Source: Mucor racemosus
Lineage: Eukaryota; Mucoromycota; Mucoromycetes; Mucorales; Mucoraceae
Reading direction: 5' to 3'
Assembly: GCA_027405735.1 (NCBI GenBank)
Contig: JAPEHQ010000024.1
Coordinates: forward strand, 186,001-250,000
DNA: 64,000 bases
Each line of letters opens with the position of its first letter. Within the stretch, counting starts at the first letter, position 1. The notes beneath the pieces were generated by a model. The model did not search any database and was not told the origin of the DNA. It worked only from the letters and a program-made list of their open reading frames with translations. This document shows positions 47,141 through 58,568 of the stretch, piece by piece. The position numbers were made by a program, and so were the translations under genes.

Positions 47141-48535
47141 CATCGAGGCCAAGGTATATAAAAAGAACATTCATTGTGTAGTGGGAATTGGAACATTTTA
47201 ATGGATAGAAATTGCAGGACCAAGATGCTGTGTTTGCCTCAGGATTTTTAAAAGGGTTTAAAAGCATACTTCATCAAACTTACTTAGATGTTAAATACTC
47301 ACCACCATATGCTATTAGTATCATCTTGTTTTTTATTTAATTGCTCTATTATTAAAAATCAAGCTTTTCATAGCTTATAACAATGACAATGGGATGCTTC
47401 TAACTTTGGATTGTCATTTATCATAATAAGGTGGGCTGATAATACGTTTGATACAGTATATTACCGTAGATGAAAACAGTCAATTTAATTTATGGAATTT
47501 GTTGAATGCAAATACCGAGGACCCATTTGTAAGGAGTACTTAAGTTGGTTCTGATAATGCATTAAATAAATTGGTTTGGGACAAAGAGAATAAAAAGGCG
47601 GCAATAGATTCCAGTGATGGTCATGTTTATGTTTATGATATTGGAGAGGTACGAATAAAACTCAATGTAAATCACCTCTAACGCAATAATTATAAAGCAA
47701 GAATATGTCATCATCAAATAAACTATCACACAATATTAGCATGTATAAAGATTTACAGCAATAAGCTCGAATCAAGTGGGTACAGCATCGTAAATTCTTA
47801 AAAAAGTTCTCAAGTATTATAAAATCTCTTATTTTTAAGACTTACAAGGTTTATAAGCGGAATATTAATTTAGAAAATTATTTTTGTCCGGATCATCAAT
47901 TTTGACATTTTTTAATTTTTTTTTTCTGATTTTGCAAATCTAGAGTTAATTATACTACCAATCATAAAAACAAAAAATATACACATATACAACACTTAGC
48001 GCTCTATGTGCTCAATAAAAAATAACAAACGTTTTTTTTGCAAAATATTACATGAAAATTCTTTAACCAAAAATTCGTTTTTGGGGCAAAAGTATAAACT
48101 TTCATTACTTAACATTTAATATTAAGTTTTTATAAAATGCGTATTAGTTATGGCTACGATTTTCTTTCACAATGTAGTGTATTTAAACGTTGATTTTGGT
48201 GTCAAAATTCGATTTTTCTATTTTTTGATCAAAATCATGAGTGTTGGTAAGGATAAAATGAGTCCCGAAAATGTCCGCTACAAAAACTGAATTTTCAGAC
48301 CGTACGTGGTTAAATATAAGAAAAGTTAAAAAAAAGAAACGCTTTTTTTATTTAAAACGTAGATGTACCATAGTATAAGAGACTTAGCAATTGAATCTTG
48401 CTATGCTCAATTACGGCGTCGTTCTACGGGCTCGCTTTTGTAATTTTTTAATGAATGTATGATATGGCAGACGGGTTTTCTGGTAGAAAAATGCATGTTT
48501 CTATGATAACAGATATTGCCTATAGGATTTTCGTT
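47141..48535 (+). repeat. Dynein-fragment repeat, copy F
   Basis: Flank from GTACATCGAGGCC, WD40 fragment 47411-47681, body to about 48535, then lost similarity; no GCAC array. Plus orientation like D and E. Confidence 0.8.
47411..47681 (+). pseudogene. Dynein intermediate chain WD40 fragment, copy F (broken)
   Basis: Recognisable QFNLWNLLNANTEDPF, NALNKLVWDKE and DGHVYVYDIGE pieces, in more than one frame because of small insertions. Confidence 0.7.
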
Positions 48536-48925
48536 GTCGGCTTTTTACGGTTGTAAAAAAGTAGGTTTCAGTTTTCAGATAATTTCAGTTTTCAGATAAT
48601 TTCAGTTGATGTATTATTCTTAACCGGATATCAAATCCAAAATTAAAACAATAGTTCAGGAATAAATCGGAAGTCAGGTCAATTGAACATCAACGAAACT
48701 GTTTAATAGTATACACAATGAATAACTAGAAAAATAAAGTTAACACTAGATATATTTATTGAGTATATTGTAGGTAAAAAAGATAATGATCCATCTGGAA
48801 AGACATCAGGATTCAGTGTATTTATATGTTTTGGAAGCGCGGATATAGAGTCTACAATACAGAGTGTATGAATGGATGATTTCATAATCTTGAGGGACTA
48901 GTTGATTACAACATAATGATATTGC
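48536..48925. other. Intergenic
   Basis: Contains a short tandem duplication of TTTCAGTTTTCAGATAA at about 48575-48605. No gene recognised. Confidence 0.5.
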
Positions 48926-49678
48926 TGCAGTGGAATTACATACTAAAAACGCTTGATATTAATAATAAAATAACCTAAATTCCAAGTGTCGCTCATAAAA
49001 TATGATGCCACTTGAAATTTGAGCAATAATAATAAACAAACGCTTCAATTGAACAAAATAACAAATGCATGCTAAAAATATGAAATACCTTTTTGAACCA
49101 TACATTTCGTGTAGTCGTGTAGATGATAGCACCCTTGGTCACGGTGCAATCAATTACGCAAATGACATACAGTATATATCAAAACAGGATTCTATCCAAA
49201 TCAATAATAATAATAAACAAAGAAGATATCAATTTATTCAACTGTTCATCTATATTGAAGTTGCACTATCAATATAAATAAGATTCAAGCATATAAAAAT
49301 TACCCCTTAATTCAAGGTTACATAAAATAGATGTAACAATCATAAACAAAATAACCATTTCCCAAAAGGTCGATATTGTCACACTTGACATCAATCCCTT
49401 ATGGCCAATGCTCTACATGATTTACCCCGTAAAATATTAAATCAATAACAATGTACTCAAAACTGGAAGATTACTAAAAAATATACATCCATTCAAGTCT
49501 GATGGTATTCAAGTTCTCCAAACCACTATAAATAATACCCTCATACTTTTTCAATTATTTTAAATCTTCAGAAATCTTTTGTAATAAAACCCTTTTTAGC
49601 TGATTATAATTGTATTACTACCGCTTTTATTTTTTATATTTTTTAATATTCTAGTAAACAACATTGTTATCTCCTGCA
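48926..49678 (+). mobile_element. TGCA-ended element, family beta, copy 3
   Basis: 753 bp, same orientation as copy 2, with degraded right end (CTCCTGCA) and no matching flanking 5-mers (ATTGC and CAGTG). Probably older or rearranged. Confidence 0.75.
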
Positions 49679-50089
49679 CAGTGATTCCCAATTTATAATA
49701 ACAAGAATATTATTTATAAGCATATTATCTACCTTTGTTGTTAGTAGCCCAAAATTACAGATAATTACACCAGAATGCATTGATAGCAATAGGTCCAAAT
49801 TGTGAAAAATACTTGGCATAAGAACACAAGGAGACCATCCTTAGGAGGTAGACAACGGAAATTAAAAATCAGATATAACCATATATCATTAATGCTAGGA
49901 AATACGGAGGACAGGTGGAAATATTCATGGATTAGTTAGAGCCACAACCCCCAAGAAAACCTTGTAAAGACAACCTACAACAAAATGATAACCGTCTTCA
50001 TATATATATATAACTGCCACAAAAAGAGCAAACAGGAGATACTGTTTTATCCAAAAGGTGCCTACTAAAGGAATTATCCGTGATGGAAT
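49679..50089. other. Degenerate repeat debris
   Basis: 49691-49760 matches the flank of the LINE fragment at 46360-46440 in inverted orientation. The rest has no recognised gene. Confidence 0.45.
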
Positions 50090-50385
50090 TGATTTATCGA
50101 AAGGTAAATCGTATAAAAATTAATCAAATGAAAAAGTACCGTTTTATTATGAGCTTCTAGAGGGGGTTTATATACTAATTGAATGAGTGTATTAAATGTG
50201 AGTGATAATATAATTAGAATGAGCATTTGGGTATTGTGTTGATATATTGGAATCATGCTTCTATGATTCAATAGTAGCATGATGATAGACGCATGGAATA
50301 TGACCTTGCTTGACTTGCATGTTGAACATCATGGTTTGACAGATGTTCTAAATTGGTAATTCGGTAATTCCTAATTCTGATAGAT
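50090..50385 (-). repeat. LTR-like repeat, family gamma, copy 3
   Basis: Reverse complement of 15480-15770, sharing AAAGTACCGTTTTATTATGA and GTTGAACATCATGGTTT. The 5' terminal bases differ from copy 1. Confidence 0.6.
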
Positions 50386-50639
50386 CAGGAATTATGCAAT
50401 AACCGCTACCAGCACTAGAGATCCCTGCCTGCTGACAGATCCAGGAGCCACACTTTTTTCCAATGTACAGCCCGGAGGCACGAGAGAAAGGAACAGATGT
50501 TACAAAGAGGATGCGTGGCCTTAGTAGACGTGAAGGAGGGGATTGCTATGACTGCTGCAAGGTTTTCCCAGAGTTAACTTGAATTAGATTGCAAAATTTA
50601 AGCATCAAAACTGAAGTATTGATTTTTTGCTTTGCCAAG

Positions 50640-51735
50640 AGAGATTATCCACAACTGAAAGCTACTATGCATTTCTTGCCTGAGCAAAAGCTATCGAGTT
50701 TTTGTCGAGATAATTAAGACAATAATTTATATTACAGCTTAGAGCCAGCGATAACTGGGTTCCAAAATCAATTTGTAAAATCGATCAGAAAATGATAAAA
50801 AAAAACAAAATTGCTTAATGGCTCATGACCTGCAAAGTAAGTTTAAATAGCTTATTAAATGACTTTTATACAGTTTTAAATTCTGCATCTATATAAATAA
50901 AAGTCAGGAAAATGGTTCACATAAAATGCTGCGTAAAATGTAATTGAAATTTTAGAGGTTTTTTGAAGATTCACATCACTTTTTATAAACATATTTCTAA
51001 TATAATTAATGAAAATAATGGACAACAAAATTATCTATCGATCGAGGTATTGCTAAACCTTCTAGCTGCATTTTTTATAGAGAAAACGAGATTTTTGTCA
51101 ATTTTTTTTTCAAATTTAGAATTTGGGATGAGGGTTAATAAGGGAAAATTGAAACTAGAAACGAGGATATCTCTTTTGATACATTTTTGAGGGTATCTCC
51201 ACGAAAAATCGATATCTTAAAAAAAACTAAATCGAATCCGAGAGAGCTCAACGAGCTTGATGACATGAATGTAAAAAAAATGACACTCAATTTAATGGAT
51301 ATGTTATAATCTACTACAAAAATGTCAAAAAAATGAAAAAAAAATAAAAATGTTCAGAATTTTTTCATACTGAAATATGTTATAGAGTACTTCAAAACAA
51401 GTAGGTTTTATTATTAAAAAAAGTTAACACTGCTTATTGTTTTATAGAGATATGAAGGCTCAAAGTTTTTATTTTTAGCAGCGAAATACCTGTAAAGATC
51501 TGAAACATTAGCATTGAAAAATTAATACCAATTACAAAAAGTAGGATATTTTTGGATACTCGTTTTTGGATTAAAGGTAGACATCTCAGGTACATTGACA
51601 TATGATTTTTTCTTGATGTTGTTTAACTGAAAAAAATGTAGAGCAGGGATGAAAAGTGGGACCCAGTTTTTAAGGAAAAAGCAGTGAACTTTACCTGTTT
51701 TAGAGTCTTTCATGAGCTGTAAAATAAATTTAGGA
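50640..51735 (+). repeat. Repeat family Z, copy 2
   Basis: Direct copy of 20640-21790 and 63060-64000. Closer to the third copy, with which it shares the CTCATGACCTGCAAAGTAAG word and the left border. Confidence 0.85.
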
Positions 51736-52217
51736 ATGCGGAACATAATGCGACCAATTTATATCTATATAACAATGCCCAAGGTATATTCTGAAAATTG
51801 TGCAGTATGAGGTTAGTTATAAAAAAAAAGGGCACGGTCCAATTTGAAGATTAAAAGCTTTTAATTTCGATTTTTTCAAACAATAAGCTTATCGAGGGCT
51901 ATGTATAATTGCAACAACTGCTTTTTATAGTAAACATAAACTACTATATATTGTAATTCAAAATATTCACCTGAAACACCTTCTCTAAGCTGAGACCACA
52001 ATACTTGAACATTGATTTCAATGTGATGCAAACATTTTATTAAATACATAATGAGCGTATGGGGAAATATAACGTACAATTTATTGATAAAACAGCAATT
52101 TAACATCCTACTTTTATGTCATTTACATCATTCCATCATTTATCATTTCTATTTATCTATATTACTAAAAATTATGGAACGCAAATGTTAACCAAAGAAT
52201 GTCATCAATGGTATGAA
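51736..52217. other. Intergenic
   Basis: No recognisable gene. It ends in the 3' flank of the Mtf2-like gene. Confidence 0.5.
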
Positions 52218-53379
52218 CTATTCCGATATCATCCATTTGCCTGCCAATTCTTTCATTAAATTACAATTTCTTCTCTCTTCTGCATTCCAAAATACACCAT
52301 TATCAGAAACTTCATCAGAATAACCACCTTCGGATTCAATTTCCTGAACAGCAGCACGAATAATTCTTCTTGAATTGTTATCATGTTCGATACCGTTTAC
52401 TGTCATTTCCTCTGCCAAATCCAACATACCATTAATGTCACGCCAAATTTCCCAGCGAAGCAAAAGCATAGCATTGTATACTTGTATTGTACATCCCGAA
52501 ATATAGCTTTGGATACTCTTTTGCTTTGCTTTTTCAAAGATGGTTAATGCCATATAAGGATCCCTTTTAGATGCGTGTTCAATAGCTTTTGTCAATGCAT
52601 TGGGATAATATTTAGGGTAGTCTTCTCGATTAATCTCACGTTCAATGCAATGCCATAAATCTAAAGTAGTAGGTGCTTCTACAATTGCTTGCGTTGATTC
52701 CATTTCCTTTTGTTTTAATGCAATATGTTCATTTTTGGACACTACATTCTGATCCCAATGATGTTGATCTTCTGAAGTTGGGAGTAAATAGTCGAGCAAT
52801 GGATCATCCTCTGGTGTCTCTGGTTGATTGTTGAATAGTGATTTTTCTGCTACTTTACCATACATCGATCCAATTGCGCTTCGTGGTAATGGTTTCTTTT
52901 TTTTATAAAGGTCTTTTGTTTGCTGTGCCATCAATGCTAAAATTTGTTGTGACACCAAATCATCACTTTCCGTTGGTGATGACACTTTATTTACGGGAGT
53001 TTCTGATTGCTCCTTTCTTTTAACGTACAGGTCATCTAATAATTCTTGAAAGTCTATGGCTTCTTTAGCAGATCGAGTCATGGATCGAGGTTTATCCGAC
53101 CACGATTTTGAAGATTCCAACTCCCAAATTTCTGGCTCTAATTTTTCTTTGGGCTCTTCTGAATGGAATGACTCATCATGTATTGACTCTTCTTTTCCAG
53201 TGTTATTATTTTCAGTTGAATACAATTTTGACAGCATGAAGCCCTGCTTAGGTAATTTATACCATAAAGCTATTCCAATAAATTGTCTGGGATGTTAAAT
53301 TACAGAAAAGAATATCAAATGCCTTATTTATATTACCCTTATTAGCCAAGACTCCAAATCTAATTGTGCGAGGTATCAT
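52218..53379 (-). CDS. Mtf2-like mitochondrial protein (364 aa)
   Basis: Exons 53337-53379 and 52218-53269; intron 53270-53336 (GTAATA...AATAG). The spliced start MIPRTIRFGVLANKALWYKL is basic and lacks acids, as in mitochondrial presequences. Residues ~25-190 are charged and probably disordered. Residues ~200-330 resemble the C-terminal domain of fungal Mtf2/Nam1 proteins: ALTIFEKAKQKSIQSYISG, IQVYNAMLLLRWEIWRDI, GMLDLAEEMTVNGIEHD. The PPR-like helical pattern fits. Yeast Mtf2 links mitochondrial transcription, RNA processing and translation. Family call from motif pattern only. Confidence 0.72.
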
Positions 53380-53537
53380 AGTATTTTTCTTTTATTTGAA
53401 TACTGCAATTATCAAAAAGATGTAAAAAAAAAAAAAAGAAAAAAGAGAGAGAGAAGGGAAATAGTATAAGCAAAGAGATCCCTGCCCTTAAAGCTATTCA
53501 CACTATTCTATAAGTCACATTTGAATAACAGCATTCT

Positions 53538-54818
53538 TTAAGCCAATGCTTTGTATCGTAAAGATTCGAGGCAATGTAACATTACAGATGCTGAAGGTCT
53601 ATCTTCACTGTGAAATTGAAGTCCTCGTTCAATAGCTACAACCATGCAATTAAAGATAGGATCAATGTCTTCATATGAAATGCCAGTTTTTTTGTTTCTG
53701 AAAGAAATCAACGTTGCAGAGTTGCTGCTAGCTTTTTGCATTAATTGCAGTATAACAAAAGAAGCTAGAAACACATCTGTTTCTTTTTTGTACCCTTCCT
53801 TCTTAAGTGTTTTCTTTTCTATAGATAATAGTGATATGAATTAGCCCAATGAGCGGTAGCTGCTTAGAATATTGATAGATTACCTGGGCATTGCAATTGA
53901 TCAAAGCTGATCCAAGGTTGCTTTTCCTTATCGTCTTGCAGAATTATGCATGATTTGAAGCCATCAAAGTAGACAGCGCCATCCAAGCCTAAGCATAATG
54001 TATTCATTGAGATGTTTACCAAACCAACATTTAAAGTATGTGCATCTGCTATTGCAGAAAACAAAGAAATGGCTATTTGAAGGACGTACAAAGGCTCGAT
54101 TAATGCGTCTACAAAATATCTGATGAGCTACCAATGTTTATACACGATTGCATTGTAAATATTACTTACTCTGATTTCTTTTAGCCATCAAATATTCAGC
54201 TAATGTTCCCTTCTCGTAATATGGTTTTACATAATACCAAGCTGAGCCGTTTGATTTATTTCCAATTATTCCATTTATCAACGAATTTCGATCTGCCTTG
54301 AAATGGTTAATGTACGTTGCCATGTATCGACAAGGCATTAAGCGTTCAGATATTTTCCATTCGTGCTTATTCATATCATCAAAGTATTTGATGTTATTTG
54401 AGGGTATCACACAAGTGCATAAAACGTTAATTTTCTTGTAGATTCCTTTGAATGTAATTTCTCGAGAGTAATTGCTCATTTTATCACTAAAAGACCTTGT
54501 ATCAATATTGGCATCCTTTGCATCGAATTTCAATGGGAAGACTTGTTGCAATTCAATGAGTCTAGTTGCTTGAGTTTGTTCTTGTCCATTTTCAGGTTCA
54601 CTTGAAAGTTCACTAAGACTTGAACTACTGCTGCATAACATGTCAAAGGCCTCTGTTTTCATTATTCATTGTGTTAACTTTGTATATACTATTATGAATT
54701 TGAATTACACACCTTTCTTGATCGCTCTCACTTTTGAATTGATGATCTTTTTCTGGCACATGAAATTTCTTGAACCTGTGGGCTTTTTGATTATATTGTT
54801 GGAATTTCTTTGTGTCAT
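53538..54818 (-). CDS. Probable pseudokinase (364 aa)
   Basis: Exons 54713-54818, 54170-54652, 53884-54108, 53538-53818. Phases agree. The first donor is GTGTGT, and the model starts at the only usable ATG. The product has a protein-kinase outline in order: KPYYEKGTLAEYL (hinge/lobe-C start), ISLFSAIADAHTLNVGLVNISMN where HRD-x-K-x-x-N should lie, CLGLDGAVYFDGF where DFG should lie, CPE for APE, ETDVFLASFVILQL for the helix-F D, and ERGLQFHSEDRPSA near the C-terminus (RP of helix I). The catalytic HRD Asp and the Lys are missing, so it is likely inactive. Regulatory partner unknown. It ends 158 bp from the Mtf2-like gene, same strand. Confidence 0.7.
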
Positions 54819-54997
54819 TTTGTATGTTTAAATTAGACAAATGCAACAAGGTCAATTATCGCTTTTTATATTCGGGTAATCAATGTGTAAACTAGATACA
54901 AGTGGCTTGTGAAGGGCAAATGAAAATTTTGTAATAATAAAACCATGAATGAAGGAGGATTTCCTCCTTTTTCTAATTTATTCAACCATTATACAAC

Positions 54998-56342
54998 ATG
55001 TCTTTGACTCTTGACTTTTTGCTCCCTCCTCCCCCTGCTTCATACAAGGCTGATCAAGCTTCTGTTGTTCACGGTTCTTTGAGTGGTATGTTGATATTAT
55101 TTTCTTTAAATTAGCAAATGTATTGATACAAATTTTTATATTACAGCTGCTACCGACCGTCTTATTGAACCCGTTGGTCGTCATTTCCTCGCTCATGCTC
55201 GTAGAAAGACTCACAACCGTACTTTCTCTGAAGATGAAATGCATCAAGCTCAAGAAAAGGCTAACCAAGTTGTTGAGGAAGAGACAGTTGAATTCGAGTA
55301 CGAGGATGTTGATATTACCTCTGTCAACCAAGATCCTACTCAATGGAAGTCTCAAGATAACTATGCCGTTCTTGGTTTAACCAAGCTTCGTTACAATGCT
55401 ACCGAAGATCAAATCAAGAAGGCTCATCGTCGTATGGTTCTCTTGCACCATCCCGATAAGAAGGCTGATAAGAATGACGATGCTTTCTTCAAGTGTATTG
55501 CCAAGGCTTTCGATACTTTGATGAACCCTGTTACTCGCCGTCAATACGATTCCGTTGATTTCGGTATGGCTTGGTTAGAAGAAGATGCTCCTAATGCTAA
55601 ATCTAAGGGTGATTTCTATGAATTATGGGGCCCTGTCTTTGTCCGTGAAGGTCGTTTCTCTACTAAGCAACCCGTTCCTACCCTTGGTGATGCAAACTCT
55701 ACCAAGGAAGAGGTTGAAGCTTTCTACGATTTCTTCTACAACATCGATTCTTGGAGAACCTTCGAATGGTTAGATAAAGAAGGTGCTGAAGGTTCTGACA
55801 ACCGTGATGACAAGCGTTATCAAGAAAAGAAGAACCGTGCTCAACGTGCTCAACTCAAGAAGGAAGATAATGCTCGTCTTCGTACTCTTGTCGATGTTTG
55901 TTTGAGTGTTGATCCCCGTATTGCTCAATTCAAGGCTGAAGACAAGAAGAGAAGAAATGCAAAGAAGGATGCTAAGGCTGCTGCTGATAAGGCTGCTGCT
56001 GAAGCTGCTGCTAAGAAGGCTGAAGAGGATAAGCTTGCTGCTGAAAAGGCTGAAGCTGATGCTAAATCTGCTGCTGCTGACTCCAAGAAGGCCAAGGAAA
56101 TGGCTAAGCGTGTCATTAAGAAGGAGAAGAAGACCATCAAGGCTATTGTTAAGGATAACAACTATGCTTTACCTGCCGGTTCTGCTCCTGCTACTCCTGC
56201 CGAGATTGATTCTCAATTATTCAAGCTCGATGATATCCTCGCCAAGAATAAGACCGCTGAACAACTCGAAGCTCTTCGCAAGTCCTTCGAAAAGGCTGTT
56301 ACTGATAACAACCTTAACGAAGTTTTTGTTGCCGCTCTCTAA
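54998..56342 (+). CDS. ZUO1: Zuotin, J-protein of the ribosome-associated complex (427 aa)
   Basis: Ribosome-tethered Hsp40 that works with Ssz1 and Ssb on nascent chains. Exons 54998-55085 and 55147-56342; intron 55086-55146. Starts MSLTLDFLLPPPP, the Ssz1-binding type N-terminus. J-domain at ~residues 100-165 (NYAVLGLTKLRY, LLHHPDKK with HPD at ~131-133, FDTLMNPVTRRQYDS). Then the zuotin homology region (DFYELWGPVFVREGRFS, EAFYDFFYNIDSWRTFEW), a KKED/EKKNRAQR charged helix, and an A/K/E-rich middle domain. A C-terminal bundle follows (QLFKLDDILAKNKT...). Length as in yeast (433). Divergently arranged with the pseudokinase gene. Confidence 0.96.
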
Positions 56343-56454
56343 ATCAAATAGATGTACACATTTTGCATAAATAGCAATGAAATAAATCAATTACTTTATT
56401 TTGCTGTTTGTTAATTGTGATTGATAATATTATTGTAATGTATAAAATGAGTTG

Positions 56455-56482
56455 GGGGAGAGAGAGAGAGAGAGAGAGATTT
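56455..56482 (+). repeat. GA microsatellite
   Basis: GGGGGAGAGAGAGAGAGAG run in the zuotin 3' flank. Confidence 0.9.
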
Positions 56483-56719
56483 GTATGATGATGTCAATAG
56501 TAAAATAGCTTGAAATAAGAATATTGTATTCGTTTTCTCAATGAAATACCAATGAAAGCAAAAGGGTTCGTAAAATATAAATATCAAGGTATTTAGCTTT
56601 TAATCGATCTTGCAGGATTCCAAAAGCTTATCAAAGATCAAGTAATGTGGTCTGAAATTATCGACATCTTTGCAAAAAAGATAATGATTATGTACATGTT
56701 ATTGTGAGAATATGGTTTT

Positions 56720-57670
56720 TTAAAGTCGACCTTGTTCCATATCAGAATCCTCATCATCCAAAAAACTTTCATCTAAACCTCTATCTCTATCCAAAGCCGT
56801 GAATTCTAAAGATGGTTCGCGTTCAACATCAGGTATATCGTCAAAGTCAATTCTTGTGGATCTTGCATGAAGTGAATATTGATTTCTAAATAGCAGATTA
56901 ATTACTAGTAATTCACAGATAATCAGCATTTAGGATATTTACTTTCTAAGCATCATAAATAATCGAAATAATTGAAAGCCATTACGAATAACTAGTAAGA
57001 TTGTATCGAAAATTGCTTCGCTCTTTTCACCAACCGAGCAGCCTGTAGTCAAGACAATCAATGTCACTGCACACAAAACTACCAAAATGATATCCACAAT
57101 ATTCCATACTGATTTCCAGTATTTCTAAATGAAAATACGTTATTAAAACCACTTTTAATCATACTCATTGCATACACTTTACCCTTCCCAATGCTAATAA
57201 ACGAGTTGTTACTTCAATAATCATGGCAAAATTGATAATTGCTTCGAATACAATAAATAATACGGATGGACTATCGCATAATTAGATTAACCATAAACTC
57301 ATGAATCTCTATTTTTGTCTTACCATGTTTCCTTGATAGACTTTTGCACAAATAAAACGTTAATATCATGTGAAAAATAGTAAAACATGAATTACATTTA
57401 CCATGACAATAGTAACAAAACTAAGTATTGCCAATGCCAAGTAAAGTCCAATGTAAAATTTTGAGTACATGAACCTATTTGCCATACCCTGTACAATTTC
57501 CGATTTTGTTAAACTATGTTGAGTTCTCGAAGAAGGCAACAAGGTGCTATATTTTCGCTTTTTATCAATTACATTGTTATCTTGAAGTATTGAAGTTAAA
57601 ATTACCTGGTTAAATAATCATCTTCCGATGCCAGCATTTGCATTCTATCATCATCGTCGTCTAACGGCAT
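56720..57670 (-). CDS. Voltage-sensor-like four-helix membrane protein (220 aa)
   Basis: Six exons: 57606-57670, 57402-57546, 57324-57340 (17 nt), 57183-57270, 56943-57124, 56720-56885. All phases close. Four hydrophobic helices read like S1-S4 of ion-transport proteins. S1 is FYIGLYLALAILSFVTIV. S2 is FEAIINFAMIIEVTTRLLALG, with the acidic-then-basic pattern of channel S2. S3 is WKSVWNIVDIILVVLC, with the WN..D signature. S4 is LLVIRNGFQLFRLFMMLRK, with spaced arginines. There is no pore (S5-S6). The C-terminal tail is acidic (DESFLDDEDSDMEQ). I infer a stand-alone voltage-sensor domain such as a proton channel or regulator; transport activity is unproven. The membrane is not known. Confidence 0.75.
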
Positions 57671-57736
57671 ATTTATATACAAGAGAAAAATGGGTAAAGC
57701 AACCCTTAAAATGCTTTTGTAATTTTATTATGTTGT

Positions 57737-57928
57737 TTACAATTCGGAGTTGCCCTCAAAAACGCAAAAACAGTCGGTACTTTTGATTGTATTGCTTGGC
57801 AGTTTAATGTTACCTCCTCGTGTCGTATAAACAACATGAATACGATATGAACCTGGATAAGGAGACAAATTAATTTTAATTTTTCTCAATACATAGCACT
57901 GTAAAGGAGCAGGATTTCTGATCCACAT
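57737..57928 (-). CDS. Doubtful 63-aa ORF
   Basis: Open from ATG to TAA with fairly protein-like composition (LSPYPGSYRIHVVYTTRGGN). It could be the last exon of an unrecognised minus-strand gene, since an AG acceptor lies just upstream, but I found no convincing upstream exon. No family recognised. Confidence 0.25.
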   Translation of the reverse strand: MWIRNPAPLQCYVLRKIKINLSPYPGSYRIHVVYTTRGGNIKLPSNTIKSTDCFCVFEGNSEL

Positions 57929-58206
57929 CCAATCTTGTTACTCTTTTAGAATACTTTCTGTACAGGAATTGTCTTTTTTCAGCGATGGATGCGATATTTT
58001 AAAGGATTTTAAAAATTATAAAAAAGCAACAAATACACTGCTTTAAGCTGGATTCATATACTTTATTATTCATATTTTTTTCCTAAATTTTTGTTTTTCC
58101 ATAAATGTATTATGAAATGTATGTAAATAGCATTTAAGATGCAACATTATTGTTGACGGTAATTCAATGTTGGTGCAACATCTACCATAAAAGCTATAAA
58201 AATTTC

Positions 58207-58568
58207 ATTTTAGGACTCACTCAGATATAGCTTTAACGCCAAAATGCTCCATCTTGGATTTTCCTCCCATAATCTTAGAGATTTAGCAGATGGTTAGCAA
58301 AACGTTTATAGGAAGGGCTATTGATTACTGTTTTAAAGCATACTCAAGGCACAATGTCGAGTCAATACTATTAATTATTTGTGTGGACACACTTCACCAA
58401 GATATAAAGCAGCATGTAACAACTAGTCGGTTCCCAGGTATATTTTCATTCCTTTGTATACCATGGGCATTGTATTACTTTATGATATGCGAAGAAAACA
58501 TAGAACGTAATATCATAACTCCTCCCAACCCATTAATTGCATACGAATTATTTTTTTACAAATCATAG
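58207..58568 (+). pseudogene. Broken third copy of the PD-(D/E)XK nuclease-like family
   Basis: The frame reads TPKCSILDFPPIILEI, then TAG (58284-58286), then QMVSKTFIGRAIDYCFKAY, ILLIICVDT, FLCIPWA. This lines up with KCNVLYAP...FPPVLIEVQ, KFLVRAVHHSTLIYE, ILVIIGV, CIGWA of the 4569-5707 gene. The stop falls at the Q of the E-x-Q motif. The N-terminal part and the basic C-terminal half are not found. Confidence 0.6.

Noticed and set aside
11075..50400. One giant transposon with ends in the two repeat clusters
   Set aside because: No single pair of terminal repeats or outer target duplication was found, and the enclosed genes are ordinary housekeeping genes; independent repeat copies explain it better.
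54643..54855. 70-aa ORF upstream of the pseudokinase starting at TTG
   Set aside because: Wrong frame; the ATG at 54818 in another frame splices in phase to the next exon.
55906..56370. 154-aa ORF overlapping zuotin
   Set aside because: Out-of-frame shadow of the A/K-rich zuotin middle domain, L/R-rich.
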